From an uncultured Caulobacterales bacterium (GTDB taxonomy: Bacteria; Pseudomonadota; Alphaproteobacteria; Caulobacterales; Caulobacteraceae): a DNA stretch of 33,198 nucleotides. Under the pieces are notes generated by a model that made no database searches, was not told the origin of the DNA, and worked only from the letters and a program-made list of their open reading frames with translations. The stretch spans positions 1 through 33,198 of the forward strand of contig CAINOV010000210.1 in the NCBI GenBank assembly GCA_903851655.1. The letters run 5' to 3'. Below, piece after piece: positions 32,194-33,198 of the stretch. Positions within the stretch are counted from its first letter, which is position 1. Every line of letters begins with the position of its first letter. A program made the translations under genes and the position numbers.

Positions 32194-32206
32194 CGGACTC
32201 GTTCTG

Positions 32207-32725
32207 TCAGGACTTGCGCGCGGCCACGGCGGCCGCGGCGTATTTGGCTTGGACCCGCGGCGCGACGCCGGGGCTGACGAAACCGCTGATATCGCCGTTC
32301 AGCCGCGCGATTTCCTTCACCAGGCGGGACGCGATCGCCTGATGCCGCGGATCGGCCATAAGAAACACGGTCTCGATGTCGCGGTTCAGTTGCTGGTTCA
32401 TGGCCGTCATCTGGAATTCGTACTCGAAATCCGCCACGGCGCGAAGCCCGCGGACGATGACGGTGGCGCCGACACTCTCTGCAAAATGCATCAGAAGGTT
32501 CTCGAACGGCACGGCGACGATCTTGGCCGCCCCCGGCGTCTGCAGGTGGGCGGTCTCGGACATGACCATGTCTACCCGCTCATCCAGGCTGAATAATGGC
32601 CCCTTGTCGCGGTTGATGGCGATGCCGATGACCAGCCGGTCCACCAGCTTCACCGCCCGGCCGATGATGTCGAGGTGGCCGTTGGTGATGGGATCGAAGG
32701 TCCCGGGATACAATCCAATCCGCAT
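32207..32725 (-). CDS. coaD: Pantetheine-phosphate adenylyltransferase
   Basis: This 172-residue enzyme transfers AMP from ATP to 4'-phosphopantetheine, the penultimate step of coenzyme A synthesis. The N-terminal motif GLYPGTFDPITNGHLDI has the TxGH nucleotide-binding signature (T14 to H17). IVRGLRAVADFEYEFQM is the substrate-binding region, and SRLVKEIARLNGDISGFV holds the second ATP-contacting segment. The length is normal for the family. The ATG follows GGAGAGGGG. It lies between gyrA and the cyclophilin on one strand, probably in one operon. Confidence 0.97.
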   Translation of the reverse strand: MRIGLYPGTFDPITNGHLDIIGRAVKLVDRLVIGIAINRDKGPLFSLDERVDMVMSETAHLQTPGAAKIVAVPFENLLMHFAESVGATVIVRGLRAVADFEYEFQMTAMNQQLNRDIETVFLMADPRHQAIASRLVKEIARLNGDISGFVSPGVAPRVQAKYAAAAVAARKS

Positions 32726-32769
32726 CGTGTCCGCCCCTCTCCGCTTCCCTGGCCGGTCTGGCCGCCGAC

Positions 32770-33198
32770 CTATTCCGAGATCGGGGCGATCGGTTCGTCG
32801 GTCGAAGCCTCGTCCGTGTCATCGCCGCTATCGGTTTCGGCCAGACGCTCGACGGACACAACCCGTTCTCCGTCGCCAGTGCGGAAAATATTGACGCCCT
32901 GCGTGTTTCGGGCCGCAATCCGCACCTGGCCCGCGGGCACCCGGATCAGCTGGCCGCCATCTGTGACCAGGAGGATGTCGTCGCCCTCCTCTACCGGGAA
33001 GCTGGCGGCCAGGCGACCGCCGCGGCGGGTGAGATCGTGGGCCACCAGCCCCTGACCGCCCCGTCCGGTGCACCGATAGTCGAAGGACGATGTCCGCTTG
33101 CCCAGACCCGTGTCGGTGACCGTCAGGATCAGCTGTTCGGCGGCGCCCATGGCGATCAGCCGCTCCATCCCCACCTCGGTGTCGCCGACCTCGGCCTC
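32770..33198 (-). CDS. gyrA: DNA gyrase subunit A, C-terminal end (cut by window edge)
   Basis: The last 142 codons of GyrA are present; the gene starts beyond the right edge. The sequence is from the C-terminal beta-pinwheel that wraps DNA: TVTDTGLGKRTSSFDYRCTGRGGQG, ILLVTDGGQLIRVPAGQVR and AARNTQGVNIFR, each a blade of the GyrA repeat. The acidic tail (DSGDDTDEASTDEP) is usual. The gyrA-coaD-cyclophilin order supports the call. The ORF track starts at an internal ATG only because the true start lies outside. Confidence 0.95.
   Translation of the reverse strand, partial: EAEVGDTEVGMERLIAMGAAEQLILTVTDTGLGKRTSSFDYRCTGRGGQGLVAHDLTRRGGRLAASFPVEEGDDILLVTDGGQLIRVPAGQVRIAARNTQGVNIFRTGDGERVVSVERLAETDSGDDTDEASTDEPIAPISE

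Noticed and set aside
1-33198. CRISPR array, insertion sequence, toxin-antitoxin or phage-defence system
   Set aside because: No regularly spaced repeats, transposase, Cas, toxin or defence-type domains were seen in any plausible reading frame.

Overview
The window reads as chromosomal DNA of a high-GC alphaproteobacterium, most likely a member of the Caulobacterales (Brevundimonas, Caulobacter or Phenylobacterium type). This placement is inferred from the codon use, the gyrA-coaD-peptidylprolyl isomerase order at the right end, the HisKA_2 kinase/receiver pair and several small envelope proteins typical of that order. I found no integrase, transposase, phage gene, CRISPR array or rRNA.

Left part (1-9.7 kb): the 5' part of metG is followed upstream by a histidine phosphatase that seems to use a CTG start and by a tiny lipoprotein. 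Then come a TTG-started hybrid histidine kinase, two serine hydrolases (one cytoplasmic, one exported), a small protein ending in a Lys-Glu tail encoded by a GGAAAA hexamer repeat, and a degenerate response regulator with a FliM-like C-terminal peptide. An MFS transporter, a cytochrome b561 and a 48-residue Lmo0937-type membrane protein complete this part.

Middle part (9.8-22.9 kb): a spermidine-synthase-like protein, a bacterial sugar transferase, and a PAS-HisKA_2 kinase overlapping its single-domain receiver by four bases. Next are a glycine-zipper/RcnB-like protein, an epimerase-like dehydrogenase, two gene relics (an MDIHKP-type fragment and an esterase without its catalytic middle), a diheme cytochrome c, and an ArsR-SRPBCC pair with a palindrome over the arsR start codon. 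Three small membrane or exported proteins of unknown role, an AT-rich gap, a tRNA-Thr(UGU), an MDR-family oxidoreductase, an unrecognised 384-residue protein and a small membrane protein follow.

Right part (23-33.2 kb): a coherent amino-acid catabolism block. It holds L-serine dehydratase (sdaA), a divergent XRE-cupin regulator, kbl-tdh (threonine to glycine plus acetyl-CoA), an exported M28 carboxypeptidase and an APC amino-acid permease. A motif of the form TCC-N8-GGA occurs in the sdaA/regulator intergenic region and twice, 21 bp apart, before kbl. This suggests that the XRE-cupin protein coordinates serine and threonine breakdown. The window ends with the housekeeping run gyrA (3' part), coaD and an exported cyclophilin, all on the minus strand.

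The most interesting items are the proposed XRE-cupin regulon with its operator motif, the Glu-for-Asp receiver with a FliM-like tail, and the apparent non-canonical start codons.
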